A stretch of 64,000 bases of DNA from Phaeovulum veldkampii DSM 11550 (lineage in GTDB: Bacteria; Pseudomonadota; Alphaproteobacteria; Rhodobacterales; Rhodobacteraceae). The notes under the pieces are model-generated. The model was given only the letters and a program-made list of their open reading frames with translations, searched no databases and was not told the DNA's origin. The first letter of the stretch is position 1. Each line of letters begins with the position of its first letter. The position numbers and the translations under genes are program-made. Location: NCBI RefSeq assembly GCF_003034995.1, contig NZ_PZKF01000001.1, forward strand, positions 1-64,000, in the 5' to 3' direction. Shown piece after piece: positions 1 to 10,360 of this stretch.

Positions 1-117
1 TATTCAATGGGAAATCCGGCATTTCTGGCAAGTGATGGCAAATCGTGCGGCGCAGCGTGGCATGGCCAAAGCGAACAGCGCGCCGGCCCGGTGGGGCGGC
101 GCGCTGCGATTCGTTCA

Positions 118-136
118 GGCAGGGGGCCCGCCTGCC
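118..136 (-). terminator. possible terminator hairpin after ilvD
   Basis: A GGCAGG/CCTGCC hairpin with a GC-rich centre sits directly downstream of the ilvD stop. There is no clear T-run after it, so the call is weak. Confidence 0.3.
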
Positions 137-138
137 GC

Positions 139-1980
139 TTAATCCGCGTCGGGAACCTGACGCACTGCGCCCCGGTCGGCGCTCGTGGCCATCGCCGCAT
201 AGGCCCGCAGCGCCGCAGTGATCTTGCGCTTGCGCGGGGCGGCGGGTTTCCAGCCTGCGGCGTCCTGTTCGGCGCGGCGGCGGGCCAGTTCGCCATCCTC
301 CACCAGCAACCGGATGCCGCGTGCGGGAATGTCGATCTCGATCAGGTCGCCCTCGCGCACCAGGCCGATGGCGCCGCCCGCCGCCGCCTCGGGCGAGACA
401 TGGCCGATCGAAAGCCCCGAAGTGCCGCCCGAAAAGCGGCCATCGGTGATCAGCGCGCAGGCTTTGCCCAGCCCTTTCGATTTCAGGTAGCTGGTGGGAT
501 AGAGCATCTCCTGCATCCCCGGCCCGCCCTTGGGGCCCTCATAGCGGATCACCACCACGTCGCCCGCCCTGACCTTGCCGGTCAGGATCGCCGCGACCGA
601 GTCATCCTGGCTTTCGAACACCCGCGCGGGGCCGGTGAATTTCAGAATGCTGTCATCCACGCCCGCGGTTTTCACGATGCAGCCATCGGGCGCAAGGTTG
701 CCGGTCAGCACCGCCAGCCCGCCGTCCCTGGAAAACGCAGTTTCGGCAGACCGGATCACACCTGCGGCGCGGTCGGTATCAAGGCTGTCCCACAGGCGCG
801 ACTGGCTGAAGGCCTCTTGCGTGGGCACGCCGCCGGGGGCCGCCAGAAAGAAATCCTGCACCGCGGCCGAGGGGTTGCGGCTGATGTCCCAGGCGTCGAT
901 GGCAGCCCCCAGGGTGGGGGCATGAACGGTGGGCGTGCCGCGCCTGATCAGGCCCGCACGGTCCAACTGGCCCAGGATCGCCATGATCCCGCCTGCGCGG
1001 TGCACATCTTCCATGTGCACATCCGATTTCGCGGGCGCGACCTTGCACAGCACCGGCACCTTGCGCGACAGCGCGTCGATATCGGCCATGGTGAAATCGA
1101 CCTCGCCTTCTACCGCTGCGGCCAGAATGTGCAGCACCGTGTTCGACGACCCGCCCATGGCGATATCCAGCGTCATCGCGTTTTCAAACGCCGCGCGGGT
1201 GGCGATCGACCGCGGCAGGACGCTGGCGTCTTCCTGCTCATACCAGCGGCGGGCAAGGCCCACGATGCGTTGCCCCGCCTCTTCGAACAGCCCGCGGCGG
1301 AAGGCATGGGTGGCCAGCATCGAGCCGTTGCCCGGCAGCGACAGACCCAGCGCCTCGGTCAGGCAGTTCATCGAATTGGCGGTGAACATCCCCGAGCACG
1401 ACCCGCAGGTCGGGCAGGCCGACCGTTCGATGGCCGTCACATCGGCATCCGACACCGCATCATCGGCCGCCGCCACCATCGCATCGACCAGATCGAGCGG
1501 CGTCTCCTTGCCCGCAAGGATGACCTTCCCGGCCTCCATCGGGCCGCCCGACACGAAAATCGCCGGAATGTTCAGCCGCATCGCGGCCATCAGCATCCCC
1601 GGCGTGATCTTGTCACAGTTCGAAATGCAGACCATCGCATCGGCGCAATGGGCGTTGACCATATATTCCACGCTGTCGGCGATCAGCTCGCGCGAGGGCA
1701 ACGAATACAGCATCCCGTCATGGCCCATGGCGATGCCGTCATCCACCGCGATGGTGTTGAACTCCTTGGCGACGCCCCCCGCCTTTTCAATCTCGCGCGC
1801 GACCAGTTGGCCCATGTCCTTCAAATGCACATGGCCCGGCACGAATTGCGTGAACGAGTTGACGACCGCGATGATCGGCTTGCCGAAATCGCCGTCTTTC
1901 ATGCCGGTCGCGCGCCAGAGGCCGCGCGCGCCCGCCATGTTGCGGCCGTGGGTGGTGGTGCGGGAGCGATAGGCGGGCAT
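139..1980 (-). CDS. ilvD: dihydroxy-acid dehydratase
   Basis: 613 aa, the usual length of the E. coli-type enzyme. It dehydrates 2,3-dihydroxy-3-methylbutanoate and its ethyl homologue to the 2-oxo acids, the third common step of valine/isoleucine synthesis, in the cytoplasm. The Fe-S cysteines are visible in [10 protein letters not shown] and in [18 protein letters not shown], and the C-terminal GRFSGGTSG motif is present. The ATG at 1980 ([10 protein letters not shown]) is preferred because the family begins there; a longer frame starts at 2046 but would overlap ackA. It lies 62 bp downstream of ackA on the same strand and may share a transcript. Confidence 0.95.
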   Translation of the reverse strand: MPAYRSRTTTHGRNMAGARGLWRATGMKDGDFGKPIIAVVNSFTQFVPGHVHLKDMGQLVAREIEKAGGVAKEFNTIAVDDGIAMGHDGMLYSLPSRELIADSVEYMVNAHCADAMVCISNCDKITPGMLMAAMRLNIPAIFVSGGPMEAGKVILAGKETPLDLVDAMVAAADDAVSDADVTAIERSACPTCGSCSGMFTANSMNCLTEALGLSLPGNGSMLATHAFRRGLFEEAGQRIVGLARRWYEQEDASVLPRSIATRAAFENAMTLDIAMGGSSNTVLHILAAAVEGEVDFTMADIDALSRKVPVLCKVAPAKSDVHMEDVHRAGGIMAILGQLDRAGLIRRGTPTVHAPTLGAAIDAWDISRNPSAAVQDFFLAAPGGVPTQEAFSQSRLWDSLDTDRAAGVIRSAETAFSRDGGLAVLTGNLAPDGCIVKTAGVDDSILKFTGPARVFESQDDSVAAILTGKVRAGDVVVIRYEGPKGGPGMQEMLYPTSYLKSKGLGKACALITDGRFSGGTSGLSIGHVSPEAAAGGAIGLVREGDLIEIDIPARGIRLLVEDGELARRRAEQDAAGWKPAAPRKRKITAALRAYAAMATSADRGAVRQVPDAD

Positions 1981-2042
1981 GGCGAAACCTTCGTCTGGCT
2001 GGGGTTGGTCGGGTTCTGGCATGTCATCCGGCAGACCCGAGG

Positions 2043-3236
2043 TCAAGCCGCCGATTGGCCCGCCAGCGCCTGCACCGCGGCGCGCGCGATCATCTGTTCT
2101 TCGTTGGTGGGGATCACCAGCACCTGCACCCGCGCGCCGGGCATGCTGATTGTGCGGGCATGGGCGGCATTGGCGACGGGGTCGAGCGTCAGGCCGAACC
2201 AGTCCATCCCGGCGCAGACCTCGGCGCGCAGACGGGCCGCATTTTCGCCGATACCCGCGGTAAAAACCAGCCCGTCCAGCCCGCCCAGCGCAGCCGCCAG
2301 CCCGCCCAGTTCGCGCCGGATGCGGCCCACAAAATAGTCGATGGCGGCCCGCGCGGCGGGGGTGTTGGCGGCCTCCAGTGTGCGCATGTCATTCGACAGG
2401 CCCGACATGCCGCGCAGCCCCGCGTTGTGATACAACAGATCCGAAACCTCGGCGACGCTCATCCCCTGCTGTTGCAGCATATACAGCAGCACACCGGGGT
2501 CGATCTGGCCAGGGCGGGTGCCCATCGGCAGACCGTCCAGCGTGGAAAACCCCATCGTCGAGGCGACACCGCGCCCGCCCCGCATCGCGCACATAGAGGC
2601 GCCGTTGCCCAGATGCGCCACCACCACGCGGCCCGCGTGCAGATCGGGGGCAGTGCGCGCCAGTTCGCCCGCGATGAACTGATAGCTGAGCCCGTGAAAG
2701 CCATAACGGCGCAGACCACGCGCATACCACTCGGGCGGCAGGGCGTAGGTGTCGTTCACAAAGGGCTGGCTGCGGTGAAAGGCGGTGTCAAAGGCCGCCA
2801 CCTGAAGCGCCGCGGGAAAATGCGCGAATGCCGCGCGCACCGCATCCAGATTGTGCGGCTGATGCAGCGGAGCAAAGGGGGAAAACGCCTCAAGCCGCGC
2901 GACAAGCCCCGCATCCAGAACCACCGGCGCGGTGAAATCGGGGCCGCCATGCACCACCCGGTGCCCCACCGCCCGCACCGCCAGCCCCGGAAACACCTGC
3001 GCCAGCGTCGTCAGGATCGCTTCGACAGTGGCGTGATGGTCGGTCAGGGCCGCCGCCCCCGGCAGCGCGGGCAGATCGGGGCCGGATTTGCCCGGCAGAT
3101 GCAGCCCCAGCGTGCCCCCGCGCCCGATCCGGTCCGCAAGCCCATGGGCCAGACAGGTTTCGCCATCTGCGCTGAACAGCCCGAATTTCAGCGAGGACGA
3201 GCCTGCGTTCAGCGTCAGGATATGCCCCGCGCTCAT
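2043..3236 (-). CDS. ackA: acetate kinase
   Basis: 397 aa, normal for the family. It interconverts acetyl phosphate + ADP with acetate + ATP in the cytoplasm. Family motifs are present: NAGSSSLKF near the N-terminus (phosphate binding), [28 protein letters not shown] and [10 protein letters not shown]. Its start overlaps the stop of the upstream phosphotransacetylase fusion gene by 4 nt (ATGA), so the two are translationally coupled and form a phosphotransacetylase-acetate kinase pathway. Confidence 0.96.
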   Translation of the reverse strand: MSAGHILTLNAGSSSLKFGLFSADGETCLAHGLADRIGRGGTLGLHLPGKSGPDLPALPGAAALTDHHATVEAILTTLAQVFPGLAVRAVGHRVVHGGPDFTAPVVLDAGLVARLEAFSPFAPLHQPHNLDAVRAAFAHFPAALQVAAFDTAFHRSQPFVNDTYALPPEWYARGLRRYGFHGLSYQFIAGELARTAPDLHAGRVVVAHLGNGASMCAMRGGRGVASTMGFSTLDGLPMGTRPGQIDPGVLLYMLQQQGMSVAEVSDLLYHNAGLRGMSGLSNDMRTLEAANTPAARAAIDYFVGRIRRELGGLAAALGGLDGLVFTAGIGENAARLRAEVCAGMDWFGLTLDPVANAAHARTISMPGARVQVLVIPTNEEQMIARAAVQALAGQSAA

Positions 3237-4621
3237 GCAGCCCCCGCAGTGATGCGGGCGTGATGCACCGCCGCCACGGCGCAGGACGCCAGCCGCGCCA
3301 TCGCGCTGTCGGAGCGGGAATTCAGGATGATCGGCACCCGCGCGCCCATCACCACGCCCGCCGCCTCGGCATGGCTGATAAATGCCAGTTGCTTGGCCAG
3401 CATGTTGCCCGCGTCGATCCCCGGCACCACCAGCACCTCGGCCCGGCCCGCCACCTCGGAGCGCAGCCCCTTGGTGCGCGCGGCGGCGATATCGACCGCA
3501 TTGTCCATCGCCAGCGGTCCATCGACCATGCCGCCGGTGATCTGCCCGCGCTCGGCCATCTTTGACAACAGCGCCGCGTCGATCGACGAGGCGATGGCCG
3601 GGTTCACCGTTTCCACCGCCGACAGCACCCCGACCCGCGGCACCGCAATGCCGATGGAAATGGCCAGATCAATCGCGTTCTGCACGATATCGACCTTGGT
3701 CAGCAGATCGGGGGCGATGTTGATCGCGGCATCCGTCACCAGCAGCGGGTGGTTCACCCCCGGCACATCCATCACGAAGATATGGCTCAGTCGACGCCCG
3801 GTGCGCAGGCCGTGGTCGTGGTCAAGGATCGGGTGCAGCAGATCGTCGGTGTGCAGATGCCCCTTCATGATCGCCCCGGCCCCGCCCCGGTTGACCAGAT
3901 CGACCGCGGCGCGGGCAGCGGCGCGGGCATCGGGCGCCTCGATGATCTCGGTCCCCGCCAGATCGGCGCCCAGCGCTTCCGCGGTGGCCAGAATGCGGGC
4001 GCTGTTGCCAATCAGAACGGGCGTAATCAGCGTGTGGCTGGCCGCCAGCAGCGCGCCTTGCAGCGCGTTGGCCTCTTCGGGGCAGACGACGGCGGTGATC
4101 AGCGCGGGCAGCGGTTCGGCCCGCGCCAGCAGCGCCTCGAAATGGCGGTGGCGCTGCACGATCAGGCCGGGCAGGTCGTGGTCGTCATAGCTGATCTTGC
4201 GCCGGGGCGCCTCGACAACCGCCTCACCGGTCACGATCAGCGTACCATCGGCGGGGCGGATCACCTCGGTGTGCATCCCGACGCAGCCATCCGAGGTCTT
4301 GGCGGTCACGGTGACACGGGCCAGCAATTCCTCGCCCGCATGGGCGCGATTGTGAAAGGTCAGGCTCTGCGACCGATAGAGCGTGCCGGGGCCGGGCAGC
4401 AGATTGCCCAGAACCGCCGAAACCAGAGCCCCCACAAACATTCCCGGCGCCACCGCCTCGGGCAGGCCGTCGCCGTCGCCATCGACATGGGGCAGATGCA
4501 TCGGGTTGTGATTGCCCGATGCGGTGGCAAAGATGTAGAAATCGTCCACCGTCAGCAGACGCCGCATCTGGGCGCTCTCGCCCACGGCCAGTTCCTCGAA
4601 AATCCGATTCTCGACAATCAT
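3233..4621 (-). CDS. MaoC-like dehydratase / phosphate acyltransferase fusion
   Basis: 462 aa fusion. Residues about 1-140 form a MaoC hot-dog domain (ATASGNHNPMH with the hydratase Asn/His; FHNRAHAGEE). Residues about 160-462 form a phosphate acetyl/butyryl transferase domain (HTLITPVLIG, IMKGHLHTDDLLHPIL, ATRTKGLRSEVAGRA-like region, PIILNSRSDS). The C-terminal half should transfer acyl groups between CoA and phosphate, feeding AckA. The MaoC half suggests it may also hydrate an enoyl-CoA or simply be a conserved accessory domain. The ATG at 4621 matches the conserved start; upstream in-frame codons read into the divergent promoter region. Confidence 0.9.
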   Translation of the reverse strand: MIVENRIFEELAVGESAQMRRLLTVDDFYIFATASGNHNPMHLPHVDGDGDGLPEAVAPGMFVGALVSAVLGNLLPGPGTLYRSQSLTFHNRAHAGEELLARVTVTAKTSDGCVGMHTEVIRPADGTLIVTGEAVVEAPRRKISYDDHDLPGLIVQRHRHFEALLARAEPLPALITAVVCPEEANALQGALLAASHTLITPVLIGNSARILATAEALGADLAGTEIIEAPDARAAARAAVDLVNRGGAGAIMKGHLHTDDLLHPILDHDHGLRTGRRLSHIFVMDVPGVNHPLLVTDAAINIAPDLLTKVDIVQNAIDLAISIGIAVPRVGVLSAVETVNPAIASSIDAALLSKMAERGQITGGMVDGPLAMDNAVDIAAARTKGLRSEVAGRAEVLVVPGIDAGNMLAKQLAFISHAEAAGVVMGARVPIILNSRSDSAMARLASCAVAAVHHARITAGAA

Positions 4622-4782
4622 GGCGGCCCCCTTGACCTTGCGGGCGCAGATTTGCCCGGATCGGCGCCAGAGGCAACCGCTTGCAGCGCGCCCGTTGGGG
4701 GCGCTTGTCATGCCCGACCGGCAGGGCTAGCTTTGCCCGGATGCAACCCTTGACCGACGCCGATCAGGAAGGACGCCCCCGG

Positions 4783-5895
4783 ATGGAACCACCCCCCCCG
4801 GAGTGGAGACGACGCGACATGATCTCGGCGCGGCAAGGGCTGCGGATCCAGAACCTGCTGCTGGGGATCATCGCCTTTGTGCTGGTGCTGTTCCTGCTGT
4901 CGCAGGGTCGGTTCATTTTGATTTCGCTGGTGGTGGCGATCATCCTGTTTTCGCTGACCTCCGAGGCGATCCGGGCGATTGCGCGGCTGCAGATCGGGCC
5001 GGTGCGGGTGCCGGTCTGGCTGGCCTCGGTGGTGGCGCTGATGCTGATTGCGGCCACGCTGCTGTCGCTTGCGGCGGTTCTGGTGGCGCAGGCCAACGAG
5101 GTGGTCGGCATGGCGCTGCGCTATTACGAACCTGCGCAGACCGCGATTGCCGACCTGTTCGGCTGGATGGGCGCCGATGTCGAGGCGGCGGTGCTGAACT
5201 CGATGCGCACGATCGAACTGCCGGGCTATCTGCGCGCGCTGGCCGGGCAGGCCAGCGGCCTGCTGTCGGCCACGGTGCTGGTAATCCTGTTCGTGGGCTT
5301 TCTGTTCGCGGAACGGATCTGGTTCGCGACCAAGCTGCAAAACCTTATGGGCGATGCCGCACAGGCCGAACGCGCAAGCAAGGTTGTGGAAACGATCATG
5401 CACCGCGTGAACCGCTATCTGTTGGTGAAAACCGGCGTCAGCGCGGTTACTGGCGGGGCGGTTTATCTGATCTTTGTGATGTTCGGCTTTGATCTGGCGC
5501 TGCCGGTGGCGGTGCTGACCTTTGCGCTGAACTATATCCCCTCGCTGGGGTCGATCATTGCCACGCTGGCGGCGGCGCTGGTGGTGCAGGTGCAGACCGG
5601 TGACGCCTCGGCCGCGCTGGCGGTGCTGGGGGGCGTGGGCGTTCTGCAATTCGCCATCGGCAATGTGATCGACCCGATGCTGATGGGCCACGCGCTGCGG
5701 TTGTCATCGTTCGGCATCATCATTTCTCTGGCATTCTGGGGCGCGGTCTGGGGCCTGCCGGGAATGTTTCTGGCGGTACCTATCATGGTGGCGGTAATGA
5801 TCCTGTGCTCGCAAACCGAGGTGCTGCGACCGGTTGCGGTGCTGCTGTCGCGCGAGGGGCTGCCCGATACCGGCGACCCGGACCCTGACGCCTGA
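4783..5895 (+). CDS. AI-2E/PerM family membrane transporter
   Basis: About 370 aa with several hydrophobic helices: two near the N-terminus (LLLGIIAFVLVLFLL and LISLVVAIILF), a long periplasmic or cytoplasmic loop, then a block of C-terminal helices with the family pattern FALNYIPSLGSIIA and MLMGHALRLSSFGI. PerM/AI-2E exporters move diverse small solutes; the substrate cannot be told here. ATG 4783 follows a GGAAGGAC-like ribosome site. In-frame starts at 4741 and 4819 are also possible. It diverges from the pta-ackA pair and converges on alaX. Confidence 0.85.
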   Translation: MEPPPPEWRRRDMISARQGLRIQNLLLGIIAFVLVLFLLSQGRFILISLVVAIILFSLTSEAIRAIARLQIGPVRVPVWLASVVALMLIAATLLSLAAVLVAQANEVVGMALRYYEPAQTAIADLFGWMGADVEAAVLNSMRTIELPGYLRALAGQASGLLSATVLVILFVGFLFAERIWFATKLQNLMGDAAQAERASKVVETIMHRVNRYLLVKTGVSAVTGGAVYLIFVMFGFDLALPVAVLTFALNYIPSLGSIIATLAAALVVQVQTGDASAALAVLGGVGVLQFAIGNVIDPMLMGHALRLSSFGIIISLAFWGAVWGLPGMFLAVPIMVAVMILCSQTEVLRPVAVLLSREGLPDTGDPDPDA

Positions 5896-5919
5896 ACCTG
5901 AAGATCAGGCCCCCAAAGC

Positions 5920-6639
5920 TCAGGCCAGATGCAGATGCACCCGGCGGTTCTGGCGGCCCTTCTTCTCGATCTTGCCAAGGCTGATGCGGCCGATTTCGCC
6001 GGTGCGGGCCACATGGGTGCCGCCGCAGGGTTGCAGATCGACCTGATCCGCGCCCTGCCCGATCCGGATCAGCCGGACCCGCCCCTGCCCCACGGGCGGG
6101 GCAACCGACATGGTTTTGACCAGACCGGGGTTGGCGGCAAGGTCATCATCGGTGATCCAGTCTTCGGTCACGGCCAGATCGCGGGCGATCAGATCGTTCA
6201 GCGCAGCCTCCAGCACGGCCAGATCGGCGGGCGGTTCGGGCATGTCGAAATCAAGCCGCCCCTTTTCGCTGCCGATCTGCCCGCCCGTCACCGGCAACGG
6301 GATCACGACCGACAGCAGATGCAGCGCGGTATGCACCCGCATGTGGCGGTGGCGGCGGTCCCAGTCCAGATGCTGGACCACCGCGGCGCCGACCGGCGGC
6401 AACGCGGCGGGTTCGGCGGGCACCAGCACCACCTCGCCCGCCCCTTCGCCCTTGACCGCGGTTGCAATCGCAATCTCGCCACCGGGCCAGACCAGCCGCC
6501 CGCTATCGCCGGGCTGGCCGCCCCCGGTCGGGTAAAAGATCGCGCCCGCGCAGATCACCCCGCCCTCGGCGGTATGTGCCAGAACCGTCGTGGCCAGCTC
6601 GGCAAGATAGGGATCGTTGCGAAAAACCGTCTCGGTCAT
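5920..6639 (-). CDS. alanyl-tRNA editing (AlaX-type) hydrolase
   Basis: 239 aa free-standing editing domain homologous to the AlaRS/ThrRS second additional domain. Such proteins hydrolyse Ser- or Gly-mischarged tRNA(Ala) in the cytoplasm. The zinc ligands are complete: H103 and H107 in HTALH, then C205 and H209 in CGGTH. Its start overlaps the mscS stop by 4 nt, so it is the last gene of the cysK-mscS-alaX unit. The length fits the short AlaX class. Confidence 0.9.
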   Translation of the reverse strand: MTETVFRNDPYLAELATTVLAHTAEGGVICAGAIFYPTGGGQPGDSGRLVWPGGEIAIATAVKGEGAGEVVLVPAEPAALPPVGAAVVQHLDWDRRHRHMRVHTALHLLSVVIPLPVTGGQIGSEKGRLDFDMPEPPADLAVLEAALNDLIARDLAVTEDWITDDDLAANPGLVKTMSVAPPVGQGRVRLIRIGQGADQVDLQPCGGTHVARTGEIGRISLGKIEKKGRQNRRVHLHLA

Positions 6640-9215
6640 TGGCTGTCGTCCTCGGTTTCGGGGTTGTCCATCAGTTCGGGTGCAGGCCGCGCCGAAGCGA
6701 CGACCGCAGCCCCCGTCCCGGCCGCCGGCGCATCTGCGGCGGCCGCTTCGGGCCGCGACGGCACTGCGCCCATGGCCAGCGCCTGCGGATTGCGCAGCCA
6801 GATGTCACGCTGCGCGAAGGGAATCTCGATCCCCTCCTGGGCAAAGCGTCTGGCGATGGCGTGGTACATGTCCGACGCCGCCGACAACTGAAAGTTGACA
6901 TCCGACAGCAACGCCCGAATTTCGAATTGAAGGCTGTCAGCCCCGAAGCCCATGAACAGCACACGCGGCGGCGGGTTCAGCATCACCAGCGGATGCGCCT
7001 CGGCAATCTCTTTCAGGATCGTTTCGACGCGGCGCGTATCGGTGCCATAGGCCACGCCGACCTTGACGATCACCCGCCCGGTCAGATTTCCACGCGTCCA
7101 GTTCGTGACCTGTGCGCTGACGAAATCGGCATTGGGGATGATCACGTCGGTGCGGTCGAATGTCTCGATCCGGGTCGAACGGACCGAGATCGACTTGACG
7201 ATCCCCTGCTGGCCGCCAACCTCGATCCAGTCGCCTTCGGAAATCGGCCGCTCGATCAGCAGGATGATGCCGGACACAAAGTTCGACACAATGTTCTGAA
7301 GACCAAAGCCGATCCCGACCGACAGCGCCCCGGCGACGATCGCCAGCGACGACAGGTCGATGCCCGCCGAGGTGATGGCAAGCACCGTCGCCAGAAAGAT
7401 GCCCAGATAGCCCAGCCCCGAAACGATGGCATTCTGTCCGCCCTTGTCGATCCGGGTCTTGGGCAGGACCGAAGACTTCAGCGCCCCCTGCACCAGCCGC
7501 GTCAGGGCATAGCCGATCCCGAACACGGCGACGAATGTCACAAAACTGCTGGGTGAAATCCGCACCCCGCCGAGTGAGACGCCAGCCCGGAACCGGGTCC
7601 AGACCTCGACCAGATCCTCGACCCGCGCGCCCCAGATCAGCGCAAGCACCGGCAAGGCGACCAGCAGCAGCACAAAGCCCGCCAGCACCTGCACCAGACT
7701 GCCGCCCGCCGTGGACTGCCCGTCGGCAGGCGGGTCGGCCGCGTCGAAGGAGGGGCGCAATTGCGAGGCCAGCAGATACAACTCGCCGATGAACCGCTGC
7801 ACGGTGGCCACCAGCGCCAGCACCCCCAGCGTGCTGATCGCAGGCCAGATCAGCGCATTGGCCGCGCTTATATAGCCGATCCAGCCCAAAATCGGCGCGA
7901 TCAGCGCAATCAGGATGGTGCCGTTGCCCAGCCATTTGAAAATCTTGAACCGGAACGCGGTTTCATCATCGGTCGCGCGCTGCCCGCGCGCCTGCCTGCG
8001 CAGCAACTGGCCCAGCCGGAACAGCGAAATCGCCGCGAATATCTGCAACAGCGCCCAGATCACCGCCATCGCCGCATCGGCGCGCAGCGCGATCTCTTCG
8101 GCCTTGCCGGCGGCGATATTGCCCGCCCCGCCCAGATAATCCTGCGCCCGCGGCGCGATCCAGTTCAGGATCACCAGATGCAGCGCCAGCGCCAGCCCCA
8201 GCATCACGGCATGAAACCGCCCCTCGGTGCCGCGCTCGTCGTTCAGCGCCAGAACGGTCGGGTCACCGGGGCGCGCGGGAAACACCCGCTGACCCAGCCA
8301 CCAGCCCATCAGCACGACCAGCAACAGCCCCGGCAACATCTCGAACAGACGGGTCATGATCGGGCCGAAAAGGGATGTGCTGCGCAGCGCGGTCACCAGA
8401 AGCACCGCCCCCATAACCGGCACCAGCACCTGCCCCAGCGACATCACGCCCATGATCAGATAGCGCCCGCGCATCCGCGTCTTGCCCAGAAGCCAGCCGG
8501 CAATGCCGCCCATCCAGTGCCCGCCGCGGGCCAGCAACAGCCCCGACACCAGCACCAGAACCGCGATCAGCGGCGCGTTGTTGCGCAGGGTGTCCCAGTT
8601 GATGGGGCGGGTAAAGCGCCAGATGGTTTCGTCATAGATCCATGCCCCGGTCCAGCGCAGCAGCGACACCGCGGCGGGCCAATTCACCGGGTTGAGCGGC
8701 GAAGGAGACAGCAGCAACAGCTTGTCGGCCTGCCGCTCGCGCAGGATGCGGTCGATGTTGCGGATCAGCCCATCGGCCCGGCTCGCCGCCTCGCCCGCGG
8801 CAATGCCAGGGGCCTGAAGGCTGGCCAGCGTCTCGGTCAGTTCGGCCCGTCGCTTGGCGATTGCAGGGTCTTCGGCCTCGCCCTCGGCAGGCGGCGTCCC
8901 CAGCGCCGCAACCTGGCCGCGCACGGTCTCGATCTGGTCGGCATTGACGCCCTGCGCATTGGTGAAGGTGTTGCGCCACTTCACCATTTCGGCGCGCAGG
9001 GTCGATAACTCGGTATCGGGTGTCTGGGCCTCGGTCAGCGTCTTTTCGACCTTCCCGGCCACCGCTTGCCAGTCCTTGTAATCCGGCTCTTCGGCCTGCT
9101 GGGCGGCCCCCGGCAGCGCCAGCACAAAGACAAGAACGCACACCATCGCGAGGGTACGCAGCACCGCGCCAACCACCCCGGCCCCGCCCCGCTGGCGCAT
9201 CATGGCACGGGTCAT
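6636..9215 (-). CDS. MscS-family mechanosensitive channel with DUF3772-type periplasmic domain
   Basis: 859 aa. It has an N-terminal signal-like hydrophobic segment ending in ALPGAAQ, a Gln/Glu-rich periplasmic region, about ten membrane helices and a C-terminal MscS core (VGIGFGLQNIVSNFVSGI, IERPISEGDWIEV, IIPNADFVSAQVTNW). It should open under membrane tension to release osmolytes from the inner membrane. Start and stop both overlap neighbours by ATGA (cysK upstream, alaX downstream). The last 40 residues are Ala/Pro-rich and low-complexity. The family call is firm; the DUF3772 label rests on the length and layout of the N-terminal region. Confidence 0.9.
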   Translation of the reverse strand: MTRAMMRQRGGAGVVGAVLRTLAMVCVLVFVLALPGAAQQAEEPDYKDWQAVAGKVEKTLTEAQTPDTELSTLRAEMVKWRNTFTNAQGVNADQIETVRGQVAALGTPPAEGEAEDPAIAKRRAELTETLASLQAPGIAAGEAASRADGLIRNIDRILRERQADKLLLLSPSPLNPVNWPAAVSLLRWTGAWIYDETIWRFTRPINWDTLRNNAPLIAVLVLVSGLLLARGGHWMGGIAGWLLGKTRMRGRYLIMGVMSLGQVLVPVMGAVLLVTALRSTSLFGPIMTRLFEMLPGLLLVVLMGWWLGQRVFPARPGDPTVLALNDERGTEGRFHAVMLGLALALHLVILNWIAPRAQDYLGGAGNIAAGKAEEIALRADAAMAVIWALLQIFAAISLFRLGQLLRRQARGQRATDDETAFRFKIFKWLGNGTILIALIAPILGWIGYISAANALIWPAISTLGVLALVATVQRFIGELYLLASQLRPSFDAADPPADGQSTAGGSLVQVLAGFVLLLVALPVLALIWGARVEDLVEVWTRFRAGVSLGGVRISPSSFVTFVAVFGIGYALTRLVQGALKSSVLPKTRIDKGGQNAIVSGLGYLGIFLATVLAITSAGIDLSSLAIVAGALSVGIGFGLQNIVSNFVSGIILLIERPISEGDWIEVGGQQGIVKSISVRSTRIETFDRTDVIIPNADFVSAQVTNWTRGNLTGRVIVKVGVAYGTDTRRVETILKEIAEAHPLVMLNPPPRVLFMGFGADSLQFEIRALLSDVNFQLSAASDMYHAIARRFAQEGIEIPFAQRDIWLRNPQALAMGAVPSRPEAAAADAPAAGTGAAVVASARPAPELMDNPETEDDSQ

Positions 9216-10249
9216 TGCGCGTAAACCTCGGGCAGGCCCCGCGCCGGTGCGCCGGGGTCAAGCCAGCCCGGAACCGGCAGGTTATGCGCCCGCAGAAAGG
9301 CCGGGTTGTAGAGTTTCGACTGATAGCGGGTGCCCGGATCGCACAGGATGGTGACAATGGTATGCCCCGGCCCCAGCGCGCGCGCCATGCGGATGGCACC
9401 CGCCACGTTGACACCGGACGAGCCGCCAAGGCACAGCCCCTCGTGCGCGGCCAGATCGAACAGCACCGGCAGCGCCTCGGAATCGGGGATGCAAAACGAC
9501 ATGTCGGGGCGCAAACTCTCCAGATTGGCGGTGATACGGCCCTGCCCGATCCCCTCGGTGATCGAGCCGCCCTCGGCGTGCAGCACGCCCGTGGTGTAAT
9601 AGCTGTGCAGCGCCGCGCCCTCGGGATCGGCCAGCGCAATTTTCACGCCCTTGGGTTGCAGCGCCATCGCCACCCCCGCCAGCGTGCCGCCAGTGCCCAC
9701 CGCGCAGACAAAGCCATCCACAGCCCCGCCGGTCTGATCCCAGATCTCGGGGCCGGTGGTCTCGGCATGGGCCTGCCGGTTGGCGAGGTTGTCGAACTGG
9801 TTGGCCCAGATCGCGCCCGCAGGTTCGGTCTGCGCCAACGCCGCGGCCAGCCGCCCGGAATAGCGAACGTAATTGTCGGGGTTGGCATAGGGCGCCGCAG
9901 GCACCTGCACCAGTTCGGCCCCGGCCAGGCGGAGCATGTCTTTCTTTTCCTGGCTTTGGGTTTCGGGGATCACAATCACCGCACGAAAGCCCATGCTGGC
10001 GCCAACCAGCGCCAGCCCGATGCCGGTGTTGCCTGCCGTGCCCTCGACGATGGTGCCGCCGGGGCGCAGCGCGCCGCGCGCCACCGCATCGCGGATGATG
10101 AATAGCGCGGCCCGATCCTTGATCGACTGGCCGGGGTTCATGAACTCGGCTTTGCCCAGAATGGTGCAGCCGGTGGCCGCGCTGGCCTGCCGCAGCCGGA
10201 TCAGCGGCGTGTTGCCGATCATGGATGCCAGATCGCCTGCAATCGTCAT
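9212..10249 (-). CDS. cysK: cysteine synthase A (O-acetylserine sulfhydrylase)
   Basis: 345 aa PLP enzyme that makes cysteine from O-acetylserine and sulfide. The PLP lysine lies in GQSIKDRAA, followed by EGTAGNTGIG and the phosphate-cup motif AVGTGGTLAG. It is slightly longer than E. coli CysK, with a C-terminal tail YNPAFLRAHNLPVPGWLD that I associate with alphaproteobacterial versions. Its position just after trgB reproduces the Rhodobacter sphaeroides tellurite-resistance locus, where cysteine supply contributes to oxyanion resistance. A 111-bp gap after trgB may hold its own promoter. Confidence 0.94.
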   Translation of the reverse strand: MTIAGDLASMIGNTPLIRLRQASAATGCTILGKAEFMNPGQSIKDRAALFIIRDAVARGALRPGGTIVEGTAGNTGIGLALVGASMGFRAVIVIPETQSQEKKDMLRLAGAELVQVPAAPYANPDNYVRYSGRLAAALAQTEPAGAIWANQFDNLANRQAHAETTGPEIWDQTGGAVDGFVCAVGTGGTLAGVAMALQPKGVKIALADPEGAALHSYYTTGVLHAEGGSITEGIGQGRITANLESLRPDMSFCIPDSEALPVLFDLAAHEGLCLGGSSGVNVAGAIRMARALGPGHTIVTILCDPGTRYQSKLYNPAFLRAHNLPVPGWLDPGAPARGLPEVYAQ

Positions 10250-10360
10250 TCCGAACTCCGTTTATGGCCGCCGGACAGACTAGGGCCGGGGGCGGGCAGG
10301 CTCAAGCCCCGCGCGCGCGGGTTTCGGCGGGCAGTCGCTGAACGGCAAAGCGCGGCTGGA

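Noticed and set aside
7-2337. Long plus-strand open frame across ilvD and ackA
   Set aside because: It is the antisense shadow of a GC-rich gene; the encoded residues are His/Arg-rich with no family motif, whereas the minus strand is a complete IlvD and AckA.
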